DNA from: Flavobacterium sp.
Lineage (GTDB): Bacteria > Bacteroidota > Bacteroidia > Flavobacteriales > Flavobacteriaceae
NCBI RefSeq assembly: GCF_024305175.1
Contig: NZ_JAMWYY010000005.1
Coordinates: forward strand, 23,802 to 87,801
DNA length: 64,000 bases
Direction of reading: 5' to 3'
Below the pieces are notes generated by a model that saw only the letters and a list, made by a program, of their open reading frames with translations, ran no database searches and had not been told where the DNA came from. Made by a program: the position numbers and the translations under genes. This document shows positions 17,790 to 26,619 of this stretch, piece by piece; position 1 is the stretch's first letter, and each line of letters starts with the position of its first letter.

Positions 17790-19061
17790 ATGACAGTAGA
17801 TTTGCTGCTTGGCTTACAGTGGGGCGACGAAGGAAAAGGAAAGATCGTTGACGTACTTACATCTAAATATGATATCATTGCCCGTTTTCAGGGTGGGCCC
17901 AACGCCGGGCACACTTTAGAGTTTGACGGTATTAAGCATGTGCTGCGCACAGTACCTTCGGGCATATTCCATAAAAATTCGGTAAATATTATTGGCAACG
18001 GCGTGGTGATGGACCCTGTGGTTTTTCAGAAAGAACTGGAGGGCCTCGAAAAATTTAATATTGATGTTAAAACAAGGCTGCTGATATCGCGCAAGGCACA
18101 CCTTATACTGCCTACACACCGCCTTTTGGATGCAGCATCTGAAGCGAGCAAAGGCAAAGCTAAAATAGGCTCTACATTAAAAGGGATTGGCCCGACTTAT
18201 ATGGATAAAACCGGCAGAAACGGTATCCGTGTGGGCGATATTGAAATGGACGATTTTAAAGAGCGTTACCGTGCTCTTGCAGATAAGCACCAGGCAATGA
18301 TCGACTTTTATAATGTGGACCTGCAATATGACCTTAAAGAGCTTGAAGAGGAGTTTTTTACAGCCGTTGAGGTTTTAAAGGAACTTACTTTTATAGACAG
18401 TGAAGAATACCTTAACAAAGCCATGAAAGAAGGCAAATCTATACTTGCAGAGGGCGCACAGGGCTCATTGCTGGATATAGATTTTGGTACGTACCCCTTT
18501 GTAACCTCATCTAACACTACTGCGGCAGGAGCCTGTACAGGTTTGGGTATTGCACCAAACAGGGTAAAAGAGGTTTTTGGTATATTTAAGGCTTATACTA
18601 CCCGTGTGGGCAGTGGCCCCTTCCCTACCGAACTTTTTGACGAAGTTGGGGCAACTATGGCTAAAGTGGGTAATGAGTTTGGCTCTGTTACGGGCAGGGC
18701 AAGGCGCTGCGGCTGGTTAGACCTTGTTGCGCTTAAATATGCCGTTCAGGTTAATGGTGTTACACAGCTTTATATGATGAAGGGCGATGTACTGTCAGGA
18801 TTTGAAACACTTAAGGTTTGTACAGCTTATGAGTATAAGGGAGAAAAGATAAACCACCTGCCTTATAACATAGAACCTGAAAATGTTACCCCTGTATATG
18901 TAGAGAAAAAAGGTTGGGAAGCCGACCTTACCGGTATGAGTACTTATGACGAACTACCGCAGGAACTTAAAGAATATATTGAGTTTATTGAGAAAGAACT
19001 GGAAGTGCCTATTAAAGTAATATCTGTAGGGCCGGACAGGAAACAGACAATAATGAAATAG
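17790..19061 (+). CDS. purA: Adenylosuccinate synthase
   Basis: 423 residues, the usual length. The N-terminal GTP-binding motif WGDEGKGKIVDV and the IMP-binding GGPNAGHT are intact; GSTLKGIGPTYMDK, EGAQGSLLDIDFGTYPFVTSSNT and the GSVTGRARRCGWLDLVAL segment near 300 are diagnostic. It condenses IMP and aspartate with GTP to give adenylosuccinate, the first committed step to AMP, in the cytoplasm. A strong bidirectional terminator follows. Confidence 0.98.
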   Translation: MTVDLLLGLQWGDEGKGKIVDVLTSKYDIIARFQGGPNAGHTLEFDGIKHVLRTVPSGIFHKNSVNIIGNGVVMDPVVFQKELEGLEKFNIDVKTRLLISRKAHLILPTHRLLDAASEASKGKAKIGSTLKGIGPTYMDKTGRNGIRVGDIEMDDFKERYRALADKHQAMIDFYNVDLQYDLKELEEEFFTAVEVLKELTFIDSEEYLNKAMKEGKSILAEGAQGSLLDIDFGTYPFVTSSNTTAAGACTGLGIAPNRVKEVFGIFKAYTTRVGSGPFPTELFDEVGATMAKVGNEFGSVTGRARRCGWLDLVALKYAVQVNGVTQLYMMKGDVLSGFETLKVCTAYEYKGEKINHLPYNIEPENVTPVYVEKKGWEADLTGMSTYDELPQELKEYIEFIEKELEVPIKVISVGPDRKQTIMK

Positions 19062-19062
19062 T

Positions 19063-19092
19063 AAAAAGCCGCACATTAAAGTGCGGCTTTTT
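19063..19092. terminator. Bidirectional terminator between purA and the pixA-like gene
   Basis: AAAAAGCCGCAC, a 6-base loop and GTGCGGCTTTTT form a perfect 12-bp stem with As on one side and Ts on the other, so it can end transcription from both convergent genes. Confidence 0.88.
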
Positions 19093-19124
19093 TGTTAAAC
19101 AGGTTTAGTTTAGGTTAGTTACTG

Positions 19125-19679
19125 TTATGAAACAGTTATGGTAGGATCCCAGTAAAAGTATCCGTAAAGTTGCTGCGTTTCACCGTCAGCGGCAAGCGTG
19201 TAAAGGCCAAAAAGCACATAAAAGTTTTCTGTACCCTGCTTGCTTACCCTTGAGTCAAGCGAAATAAAACTGGCTGGGCCTGTTAATGCAGGCAACCCGT
19301 TTGCAGTACCGGTATTAGGAAACACTACATTTGTGCGAGAAACGGTATCTACCTGAAAGTTATTAAACACCTGGTCGCCGTTCCAGTACTTAAGGCCATA
19401 TATTATTACCGCATCATCAGCATTGGCATAAATAGACTGCCCGAATACAGAAAGATAATCGCCCGGGTTGGCTTTAAAGTTCAGGTCAGCAGTACCCTGC
19501 CCGCTGATTACACCGCGTGTACCGGTGCATATCATAAACTGGCTGTTATGGTCTATTCCGGTAGGATTGTTAGGATCCTGGCTTGGGCTTGGGTAATTAG
19601 CCTTTACATATTCTGTATCTATCACAATCAGCAAGTTCATTGACTGTGCCGATACTTCTAAGTTATTTTTTTTAAACAT
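19125..19679 (-). CDS. PixA/AidA-like inclusion body family protein
   Basis: 184 residues, no signal peptide. The N-terminal third carries the pattern I associate with the PixA/AidA family: LLIVIDTEYVKANYPSPSQD, then NPTGIDHNSQFMI, followed by beta-strand-rich sequence with AVIIYGLKYW and a C-terminal LYTLAADGETQQLYGYFYWDP. Named members are the Xenorhabdus crystalline inclusion protein PixA and the quorum-controlled AidA proteins of Ralstonia and Burkholderia; the biochemical role is not settled. It lies 72 bp after a cysteine-rich unknown gene on the same strand, with a hairpin between them, and near a LytTR two-component system. Family call is by memory of motifs. Confidence 0.72.
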   Translation of the reverse strand: MFKKNNLEVSAQSMNLLIVIDTEYVKANYPSPSQDPNNPTGIDHNSQFMICTGTRGVISGQGTADLNFKANPGDYLSVFGQSIYANADDAVIIYGLKYWNGDQVFNNFQVDTVSRTNVVFPNTGTANGLPALTGPASFISLDSRVSKQGTENFYVLFGLYTLAADGETQQLYGYFYWDPTITVS

Positions 19680-19722
19680 GATAAGTAATTTTTTAGTTTA
19701 ACGTTATTAAAGTTTATTAAGC

Positions 19723-19744
19723 TTCCCCTACAGCAGCAGGGGAA
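19723..19744. other. Intergenic hairpin between the cysteine-rich gene and the pixA-like gene
   Basis: TTCCCCT and AGGGGAA form a perfect 7-bp stem with an 8-base loop. There is no T run on the minus strand that these genes use, so it may be a processing or attenuation structure rather than a full terminator. Confidence 0.4.
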
Positions 19745-19751
19745 ATATTTT

Positions 19752-20231
19752 TTAGTGATTACAGTTACAGCTATTCATAGCACCACTGGCATGCAGCGCA
19801 AGTAATGCAGCGAACTGGTTGTCGTCAAGCTTGCTGGCATGCAAAGCATCTGCCGCAAACGGTAGTGGTATATCAAAGTGGTGTGACAGGCCAACACATT
19901 TCCAGCCCAAGAAAGGCACATCTACACATATTTGCCCGCTAAGATCAAAGCTTACTGTATTATTAGCCTCTGTAAGGTTAGCGATGGCGATAACCAGTTT
20001 AACCCTTGGTATTGGCTGCCAGGTAAAGCTGGTATTGGTATCAAACTGGAAACTTTTTGTCCAGTTGCCAAACGGCGTGTTAAATGTAATGGTTAGTGTA
20101 ACAATACCTCCCTGTGCGCTTGCACCTATACAGGCGCTGCATCCTAATACTGAAGGTGTACACCACTGTGCTGCAGTTGCATAATCAAAATCGTTGTAAA
20201 CTGCTCCGTTTTCTACTTTTAAAGCTTTCAT
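19752..20231 (-). CDS. Cysteine-rich hypothetical protein next to the pixA-like gene
   Basis: 159 residues without a signal peptide and without a domain I recognise. Seven cysteines occur in three groups: C24, C31, C34; C102, C112; and C155, C157 at the extreme C-terminus (NSCNCNH). The middle is rich in alternating hydrophobic and threonine residues (predicted beta). Residues 128-151 (LDDNQFAALLALHASGA) look helical. It is the first gene of the pair with the pixA-like gene, with about 255 bp of upstream sequence before the response regulator terminator. Function unknown. Confidence 0.7.
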   Translation of the reverse strand: MKALKVENGAVYNDFDYATAAQWCTPSVLGCSACIGASAQGGIVTLTITFNTPFGNWTKSFQFDTNTSFTWQPIPRVKLVIAIANLTEANNTVSFDLSGQICVDVPFLGWKCVGLSHHFDIPLPFAADALHASKLDDNQFAALLALHASGAMNSCNCNH

Positions 20232-20434
20232 AAATTGTAATTTTTATAGTTGTTACCTACTCTGTTTTTAAGATGGATTTTCGGTTTCCTCCGTTTTTAA
20301 ATAATTGGTTTAACAGGTTAAAATGGCCATTTTTACTGCTTTATTGATGTAAATTTATACTTCAAAAAAGCCATATAGTAGAAAAATGCCACGAAGCAGC
20401 AATACCTTGTCATGAAACCGATATTTACAGGCAT

Positions 20435-20468
20435 AAAAAAAGCCACCTGTTAATAAAGGCAGCTTTTT
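20435..20468 (-). terminator. Terminator after the LytTR response regulator gene
   Basis: AAAAAGC...GCTTTTT with an inner CCT/AGG pairing and a short loop, located about 20 bp beyond the response regulator stop; on the minus strand it ends in a run of Ts. The rest of 20232-20486 holds no gene I can support and probably carries the promoter of the cysteine-rich gene. Confidence 0.65.
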
Positions 20469-20486
20469 GTATGGGCTAAAGTCAGG

Positions 20487-21230
20487 TTATTTAAAGATAA
20501 TGGTGTCTTTAAGAAAGTCCTTATACTTATCGCTGAGTATAACTTTATACCCTCCCTGCATTAGTATAAGATTGTCTGAAGGCATTATTTCTAAAGCGTG
20601 ACTGATATTGATAATAAAATTCCTGTGGGTTTTAAAAAACACCGCAGGATTTAAATATTCAGCTATGCGGTTTAATGACATCATTACCACAAATTTTTCC
20701 TGCTGTGTAATCACATTACAGTACCGCTCTTCTACTTCTATATATACAATATCTGCTATTGCTACTTTTTTAAGCGACTTATTTTTCTTTATAAACAAAT
20801 ACTCCTGGCTTACCGTTGTATTTGTTTCTTCTTCAGTAACCTCATGTTGGCCGTAAAATTTTTCGATTGCCATTTCTATGGCGTACAGTACTTCAAGTTC
20901 ATTAAAGGGTTTCAGCAGAAAACTAAACGGGTGGGTTAGCTTTGCCCTTTCAAATATTTGCCTGTCATTAGAACTTGTTAAAAAAATAAAGGGTTTTACG
21001 GCTCCCGGCACAGCACTGATGGCTTCGGCAAATGTGATGCCCTCGGGGTTGCCATTAAGGAATATATCTACAATAGCAATATCAGGCTCAACTGAATAAT
21101 ATAAAGCTAATGCATCTTTAAACGAGGCAGCAACACCTACAACCTCAAAGTTGTCAGCTTGCAATACAGCCAAAAGCTTTTCACTTTCGGCAGGTGTATC
21201 TTCTATTATTAAAACTTTAAGTTTATCCAT
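20487..21230 (-). CDS. LytTR family response regulator transcription factor
   Basis: 247 residues. The receiver domain (about 1-120) has the acidic pair ED (10-11), phospho-acceptor Asp55 in IAIVDIFLNG, a conserved T/S and K106-like lysine in FLLKPFNELE. The C-terminal LytTR DNA-binding domain (about 145-240) has DIVYIEVEERYCNVIT and VFFKTHRNFIINI. It should bind target promoters when phosphorylated. It overlaps the histidine kinase gene by 8 bp, so the two form a cognate pair. Targets are unknown; the adjacent pixA-like pair is the obvious candidate (inference). Confidence 0.94.
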   Translation of the reverse strand: MDKLKVLIIEDTPAESEKLLAVLQADNFEVVGVAASFKDALALYYSVEPDIAIVDIFLNGNPEGITFAEAISAVPGAVKPFIFLTSSNDRQIFERAKLTHPFSFLLKPFNELEVLYAIEMAIEKFYGQHEVTEEETNTTVSQEYLFIKKNKSLKKVAIADIVYIEVEERYCNVITQQEKFVVMMSLNRIAEYLNPAVFFKTHRNFIINISHALEIMPSDNLILMQGGYKVILSDKYKDFLKDTIIFK

Positions 21231-22962
21231 TTTTTTGTGGCTTTTGTAAAGTGATAATCATGGCAGTACCCTTTCCCGGTTCGCTTTCTATAGCTAAAGC
21301 CGCGTTGTTTTTAAGCAGTATTGATTTACATAACTGAAGCCCGAGACCGGCTCCTGTGCCGTTCTTTTTATTAATAAGCACATCCGATTCTTTTAATACT
21401 TCTTCTATAACCTCAGCAGTCATGCCTTTACCAGTATCCGTTATCCTAAGCTTTACTTTATTATCTTTTTTAACCTCTGAATCTATTTTTATAAATCCTC
21501 CGGCAACAGTGTATTTAATGGCGTTATCCAGTATGTTCCGCAATACCAGCTTCAGGCTCTCGCAGTCTGCAAACACAACAGCCCTTGCAGGCACATCAAT
21601 AGTAAAATGTATGTCTTTGGCATGCATAATCGCAGTATAGTTATAAGCCACCTGCTCTACCAGTAGCAGCAGTCGCAAAGCTTCTATATTAAAATAAGAC
21701 TGCTTTGTTTGCAGCAATGCCCAGTTAAGCAGGTTATCCAGTAAATTATATGTGCTGTTGGCTATTTCGCTGCTGTTATGTAGCTGCTTATCAAGCGCTT
21801 CATATTCTTTTTTCTCATAATGCCTCAGCAAAGAGGCATTACTGCTTTTTAAAGCGCTTACAGAGGTGCGCAGGTCATGGCTTACTATAGAAAAAAGCCT
21901 GTCTTTGGCAGCATTAAGATCATTTAGTTTTGCCTTTTGCGCTTCTATTATCCGGTTAATTTTTATTTTTTGCCTGTAAAAGTAAATAAGCACTGCAACC
22001 AGTACCAATAATATACCCGATGTATAAACAAGCCTGTCGCGCTCTGCCTTCTTAACTTTGTTTTCGCTTATAAGCTGGTTTACCTCTTTTTGCTTTTGGG
22101 CAACGGCAAACCTTTTCTCAAGGCCTGCAAGCTCCCATACTTTATTGCGGTTGTTTAAAGAATCACGCCATGCTTCATACTCTTTACGGTATATAATAGC
22201 CTGATTATAGTTTTCACGGTTCTCTTCCACCACTGCCATATTAAGGGCAGCGTTTTGCTTAAGTGCAAAATCATTTACCTTTTTAGAAAGCTCATAGGCT
22301 TTTATAAAATTGGGTATGGCTTTATCATCCTGATACTGTTCATAATATAATGTGGCAATATCCATATAAGAGCCAATAAGCGCAAGAGTGTCTTTTGCCT
22401 GCTCCTGCATTTTAAATCCTTTAAAAAGGCATTGTTCCGCCTCGTTAAACCTGCCCAGGTGCAGGTAGCAAAGCCCCAGGTTGTGCAGCACGCTGCTCAC
22501 TTTAAAACCAAGTGCAGGGGCATCTTGCAGTGCTTCAATTTCCTGAAAATAAGGTATAGCAAGGTTAAACTTGTTCTGCTCCAGCAGTATTTCGCCTATA
22601 GAGAGCCGTACTTTATAATAAAAATCAAATTCTTTGCTAATAGCATTATACTCTTTTAACGCCTCATCTAAAAGCCCTTTCCTTGCAAAAGCCGTAGCAC
22701 GAAAGTAACAGGAATAATCTTTAACTTCTTTATTGTTGTCTTTTTCAAGCTGCCGCATGGAATAGACCATAACAGAATCCCATTCTTTCGCAAGGAAAAA
22801 AGTATGGGCTTTATAAAAGTCAGGCTGTTGTTTATGCTGTATGCCCTTTTCCTTTATTGTTTTATTAAGCAGTGATATAGTTGTATCTGCCTGCGAAAAA
22901 GCCAAAACAGGCAGGCAAAATGTTATATACAATAAGTATATCCTTAATGGTATTTTATACAT
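21223..22962 (-). CDS. TPR-containing sensor histidine kinase
   Basis: 579 residues. A signal peptide (YLLYITFCLPVLAFSQA) is followed by a periplasmic region of tetratricopeptide repeats (about 85-290; e.g. LGLCYLHLGRFNEAEQCLFKGF), a transmembrane helix near 320-340 (GILLVLVAVLIYFYR), a HisKA domain with His362 in IVSHDLRTSVSAL and a HATPase domain with NILDNAIKYT, DTGKGM and GTGAGLGLQLCKSI. This layout is common for Bacteroidota kinases that sense through periplasmic TPRs. It lies 32 bp after the 148-residue unknown gene and overlaps the LytTR regulator, so the three likely form one operon. Confidence 0.94.
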   Translation of the reverse strand: MYKIPLRIYLLYITFCLPVLAFSQADTTISLLNKTIKEKGIQHKQQPDFYKAHTFFLAKEWDSVMVYSMRQLEKDNNKEVKDYSCYFRATAFARKGLLDEALKEYNAISKEFDFYYKVRLSIGEILLEQNKFNLAIPYFQEIEALQDAPALGFKVSSVLHNLGLCYLHLGRFNEAEQCLFKGFKMQEQAKDTLALIGSYMDIATLYYEQYQDDKAIPNFIKAYELSKKVNDFALKQNAALNMAVVEENRENYNQAIIYRKEYEAWRDSLNNRNKVWELAGLEKRFAVAQKQKEVNQLISENKVKKAERDRLVYTSGILLVLVAVLIYFYRQKIKINRIIEAQKAKLNDLNAAKDRLFSIVSHDLRTSVSALKSSNASLLRHYEKKEYEALDKQLHNSSEIANSTYNLLDNLLNWALLQTKQSYFNIEALRLLLLVEQVAYNYTAIMHAKDIHFTIDVPARAVVFADCESLKLVLRNILDNAIKYTVAGGFIKIDSEVKKDNKVKLRITDTGKGMTAEVIEEVLKESDVLINKKNGTGAGLGLQLCKSILLKNNAALAIESEPGKGTAMIITLQKPQKNG

Positions 22963-22994
22963 TGTGCCTGCTGTTTATTTTAAAAAAGCTTAAC

Positions 22995-23441
22995 TTAATT
23001 ACGCTGTACATTGGTTACAGTACCCCGCGATGCCTTAGGGTCGGTATCCCATAAAAAAGTTTCAATTTCATTAATTTTATTCACCTCTATACCGTGTATA
23101 GCAGCAGGATCTAGTGAGAAGTTTACCTGATAAGCATTAAATTCTGTTGCCATTGTTCGTTTATGATCATAGCACACATAAAACTTTACAGGCGGCTCAC
23201 CTTCTACATAGGGCTGGCATTCCTGAAAGACTTCAAAAGAAGGAGAAACAATAGCTGCATCAAGAAACACTACCGCACTTATTCTCATTTCATCAGATTC
23301 AGTAAAATAGGTTGCTTCTACAAGCGGAGAAAGCGGGATGTCGGGGCATTTGTTCTCAAAATTTATTTTACCGGCAGGTCTTACCGATATAATAGTAATT
23401 TTTTGCCCCGGAGGGTTAACAGTGTAAGGTGTTGTCATCAT
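22995..23441 (-). CDS. Hypothetical protein leading the two-component operon
   Basis: 148 residues, no signal peptide, beta-rich, with three cysteines (KCPDIP, FQECQPY, FYVCYDH). The C-terminal segment IETFLWDTDPKASRGTVTNVQ is notable and may be a family signature, but I do not recognise the family. It is the first gene of the apparent operon with the histidine kinase and LytTR regulator. It could be the accessory sensor or a co-regulated product. The 194 bp between it and the divergent OstA gene is AT-rich and holds the promoters of both. Confidence 0.68.
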   Translation of the reverse strand: MMTTPYTVNPPGQKITIISVRPAGKINFENKCPDIPLSPLVEATYFTESDEMRISAVVFLDAAIVSPSFEVFQECQPYVEGEPPVKFYVCYDHKRTMATEFNAYQVNFSLDPAAIHGIEVNKINEIETFLWDTDPKASRGTVTNVQRN

Positions 23442-23609
23442 AATTAGTCATATTAAGTAATTGTTTATATTTTTTTGGATGTATAAATATAAAGACTTTT
23501 TTAGGAATAATTAACGATTACCTTATCATACTTGAATATCTGAAGAAGCAGATAATAATATATTTATACACAACGTTACAGATTGAACCCCTTTTTAGCT
23601 GATTTTACG

Positions 23610-23617
23610 TAAATTTG
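23610..23617 (+). promoter_or_regulatory. -7 element of the OstA-like gene
   Basis: TAAATTTG fits TAnnTTTG and lies 18 bp before the TTG start at 23636. A TTG at 23583-23585 is about 24 bp upstream, slightly beyond the usual spacing for a -33 element. Confidence 0.42.
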
Positions 23618-23635
23618 CACTAAATTTTTTAGAAT

Positions 23636-25309
23636 TTGAAAAAGCACTTATTATACACAGCTTTACTGTTCTTAGCCTGCTTTTGCGCGACTGCCCAAAA
23701 TGATAAGAAAATAAAGCTGGTAAAAAATGAATACCTGAATGCCGACGAGAATGAAGTGCCGGGTGCCGTGGTATTTATCGGCAATGTGCAGTTTGAGCAT
23801 AATGGTGCTAACATATACTGCAATAAAGCCTACCTGTTTGAACAGGAAAACTACGCCAAGTTATTCGGTAATGTACGCATAACGCAGGGCGACACCCTGC
23901 ACATGAACAGCGAATATGCTGAATATAACGGCAATAAGAATTTTGCTTTTGCAAGTGGCAAAGTGGTAATGCGATCTCCTGATATGCGACTCATGACTGA
24001 TACAGTATATTTTGACAGGGCAGCGCAGCAGGCTTATTACAACTCATATGGCACTATAGTAAATAACGAAAATACATTAAAGAGTAAATCAGGGCGTTAT
24101 TATGTAAACCAAAAGAAATACCAGTTTCTTACTGCCGTTACACTTACCAACCCTAAGTATGTATTAAAATCTAACTACCTTGATTATTATACTAACTCCG
24201 GGCATGCCTATGTATTCGGGCCATCATCAATAACAGGGAAAACAAACTACATTTATACTGAGAACGGGTTTTATGATACCAAAAAGAATTATGCGCACCT
24301 GCTCGATAATTCATATATAAAATATGATACCCAGTATATTAAAGGCGACAGTATTTATTATGACAGGAACCGTGAGTTTTCTTCGGCTACCAATAATGTA
24401 AGTGTTACCGATACCATTAATAAATTCAACGTGCGGGGCCATTATGCCGAAGTTTATAAACAAAAAGACTCACTTTTTATAACCAAACACGCCCTGGCTG
24501 TTACGCTGGTAGAGCAGGATTCACTTTACACACACGCCAAGCGTATTGTAGTTACTGGCAAAGAAGGACAACGTATTGTGAGGGGCTATAATGATGCACG
24601 TTTTTATAAAGTGGATATGAGTGGCAAGTGTGATTCCATTCATTCAGATGAGGCTAAGGGGCTTACTCAGCTTATACGCCGCCCGGTGGTTTGGAATGGC
24701 GAGAGCCAGCTAACGGGTGATGTTATCCATCTGATATCGAATAGCCAGACCGAGCAGATAGATTCACTCAAGGTGTTAAACAATGCTTTTATAGTGCAAA
24801 AAGATACTCTGGGCACCGGGTACAACCAGGTAAAAGGGCAAAATTTATATGGCAAATTCCGTGATAACAAGCTTTATGAGGTTGACCTGATAAAGAACAC
24901 CGAGAAGATTTATTACATGTATGACGACCTTGAGCTTGTGGGGATAGATAAAGGGCTTAGCAGTAAAATACACCTTAAGCTTAAAGATAACGCCATAACA
25001 TCTGTACGCTCTATAAACAGGCCTGATAATACCTCATACCCTCCCGATGCGCTTCCTGAGAATGCCCGTAAGCTAAGAGGCTTTATCTGGCGCGGAGACG
25101 AACGTATAAGGAGTATTGAGGACCTCTTCCCTCCTGAAGAGCAGCAACTGCACGAGGAGATACTCAAAAAAACAAGGGCTGTTAAAAATGAAGAGGTAAA
25201 ACCTATGGAAGTTTTACAGGAAACGCTGGACTACGACAAAAATAACCCTAAGCCCAAACCTTTAGAGCCGGTAGAACAGCCGGCCCCGAAACCGGAAAAG
25301 CAACAATAA
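23636..25309 (+). CDS. OstA-like protein (LptA/OstA N-terminal domain), outer-membrane LPS transport family
   Basis: 557 residues from a TTG start that gives a proper signal peptide (KKHLLYTALLFLACFCATAQ). The N-terminal region (about 28-175) has the OstA/LptA beta-jellyroll pattern (VVFIGNVQFEHNGANIYCNKAYLFE, then LFGNVRITQGDTLHMNSEYAEYNG), and similar strands recur to about residue 440. The C-terminal ~60 residues are proline and glutamate rich. LptA-like domains bridge periplasm and outer membrane for LPS; the exact role of this longer Bacteroidota form is not established. Next gene starts 16 bp later. Confidence 0.87.
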   Translation: MKKHLLYTALLFLACFCATAQNDKKIKLVKNEYLNADENEVPGAVVFIGNVQFEHNGANIYCNKAYLFEQENYAKLFGNVRITQGDTLHMNSEYAEYNGNKNFAFASGKVVMRSPDMRLMTDTVYFDRAAQQAYYNSYGTIVNNENTLKSKSGRYYVNQKKYQFLTAVTLTNPKYVLKSNYLDYYTNSGHAYVFGPSSITGKTNYIYTENGFYDTKKNYAHLLDNSYIKYDTQYIKGDSIYYDRNREFSSATNNVSVTDTINKFNVRGHYAEVYKQKDSLFITKHALAVTLVEQDSLYTHAKRIVVTGKEGQRIVRGYNDARFYKVDMSGKCDSIHSDEAKGLTQLIRRPVVWNGESQLTGDVIHLISNSQTEQIDSLKVLNNAFIVQKDTLGTGYNQVKGQNLYGKFRDNKLYEVDLIKNTEKIYYMYDDLELVGIDKGLSSKIHLKLKDNAITSVRSINRPDNTSYPPDALPENARKLRGFIWRGDERIRSIEDLFPPEEQQLHEEILKKTRAVKNEEVKPMEVLQETLDYDKNNPKPKPLEPVEQPAPKPEKQQ

Positions 25310-25325
25310 GCAACCCTGAGATTAT

Positions 25326-26513
25326 ATGATCCGTGATTTTTATAAGTACCAGGCACAAACCTCTCCCCACCCGTTGGGAATGGAGGTTTCCCATGCTGAT
25401 GGTTCTTACATTTATGATACAGCCAATAACGCCTACCTCGATTTTGTGGCAGGTGTATCGGCAGCAAGTCTGGGCCACAGGCACCCGCGCGTAAACCAGG
25501 CTATAATTAACCAGTTAGATAAATACAGCCATGTAATGGTATATGGCGAATATGCACAGCACCCGGCTACCGAGTTTTGCAGGCTGCTGGCGCAGCACAT
25601 GCCGCCGCAGTTAAGCAAAACCTACCTTACCAACTCAGGTACCGAGGCTACAGAGGGCGCATTAAAACTGGCACGCCGTGTTACAGGCCGCAGCCAGCTT
25701 ATCTCCTGCTATAATGCTTATCATGGCAATACTATGGGTAGTATGAGCGTAATGGGTTTTGAAGAGCGCAAACAAATTTTCAGGCCACTGGTGCCCGATG
25801 TAGATTTTATCACCTTTAACAATGAGGCCGACCTTGAAAAAATTACCGATAAAACTGCTGGTATTATATTAGAAACCATACAGGGCGGTGCAGGGTTTAT
25901 AGAGCCGCATAATAACTTCCTGAAAAAAGTGCGCGAGCGCTGCAATGAAACAGGGACAGTTATGATTCTCGACGAGATACAGCCTGGCTTTGGGCGCACA
26001 GGCAAGCTCTTTGGTTTTGAGAATTATGATGTTGTGCCCGATGTTGTGGTTATGGGCAAGGGCATGGGTGGCGGTATGCCTGTGGGCGCTTTTACCGCCT
26101 CGGCAGAAATGATGGATTTACTAAGCCACGACCCAAAACTGGGGCATATAACTACTTTTGGCGGACATCCTGTTATAGCGGCAGCGTGCCTTGCCACATT
26201 ACAGGAAATTACCGAAACTGACATAATGGCGCAGGCGCTGCAAAAGGAAAAACTGTTCCGTGAGCTGCTGATGCACCCGCTGATTAAAGAAGTACGTGGG
26301 CGCGGCTTAATGCTTGCCGCAATGACGGAAAGGCCTGATATTACAGACAAGGTGATACTTAAATGCCATGAAAGGGGCTTAATATTGTTCTGGCTGCTGT
26401 TTGAAGGTTGTGCCATCCGTATTACGCCGCCGCTAACCATATCTGAAAATGAAATAAGGAAAGGGTGTGGCATTATTATTGAAGTTATGAATGAGATTCT
26501 TAATGAACAGTAA
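25326..26513 (+). CDS. Aspartate aminotransferase family protein (class III PLP-dependent)
   Basis: 395 residues. The class III motifs are present: YLTNSGTEATEGALKLARR, AYHGNTMGSMSVMG, LDEIQPGFGRTGKLFGFE and the lysine-containing VVMGKGMGGGMPVGAF that holds PLP. Members act on acetylornithine, 4-aminobutyrate, ornithine or similar amines; this one cannot be assigned to a substrate from sequence alone. It follows OstA closely on the same strand and is probably co-transcribed. Confidence 0.92.
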   Translation: MIRDFYKYQAQTSPHPLGMEVSHADGSYIYDTANNAYLDFVAGVSAASLGHRHPRVNQAIINQLDKYSHVMVYGEYAQHPATEFCRLLAQHMPPQLSKTYLTNSGTEATEGALKLARRVTGRSQLISCYNAYHGNTMGSMSVMGFEERKQIFRPLVPDVDFITFNNEADLEKITDKTAGIILETIQGGAGFIEPHNNFLKKVRERCNETGTVMILDEIQPGFGRTGKLFGFENYDVVPDVVVMGKGMGGGMPVGAFTASAEMMDLLSHDPKLGHITTFGGHPVIAAACLATLQEITETDIMAQALQKEKLFRELLMHPLIKEVRGRGLMLAAMTERPDITDKVILKCHERGLILFWLLFEGCAIRITPPLTISENEIRKGCGIIIEVMNEILNEQ

Positions 26514-26619
26514 AAACACGTGAAAACGTGTTAATTAAATTGTTTAAAAGAATACAAAATAAATTCTTTTAGAGCGAAACATTTAGTAACTTTAAGAAGG
26601 ATAATAAAAACAAAGGAGT

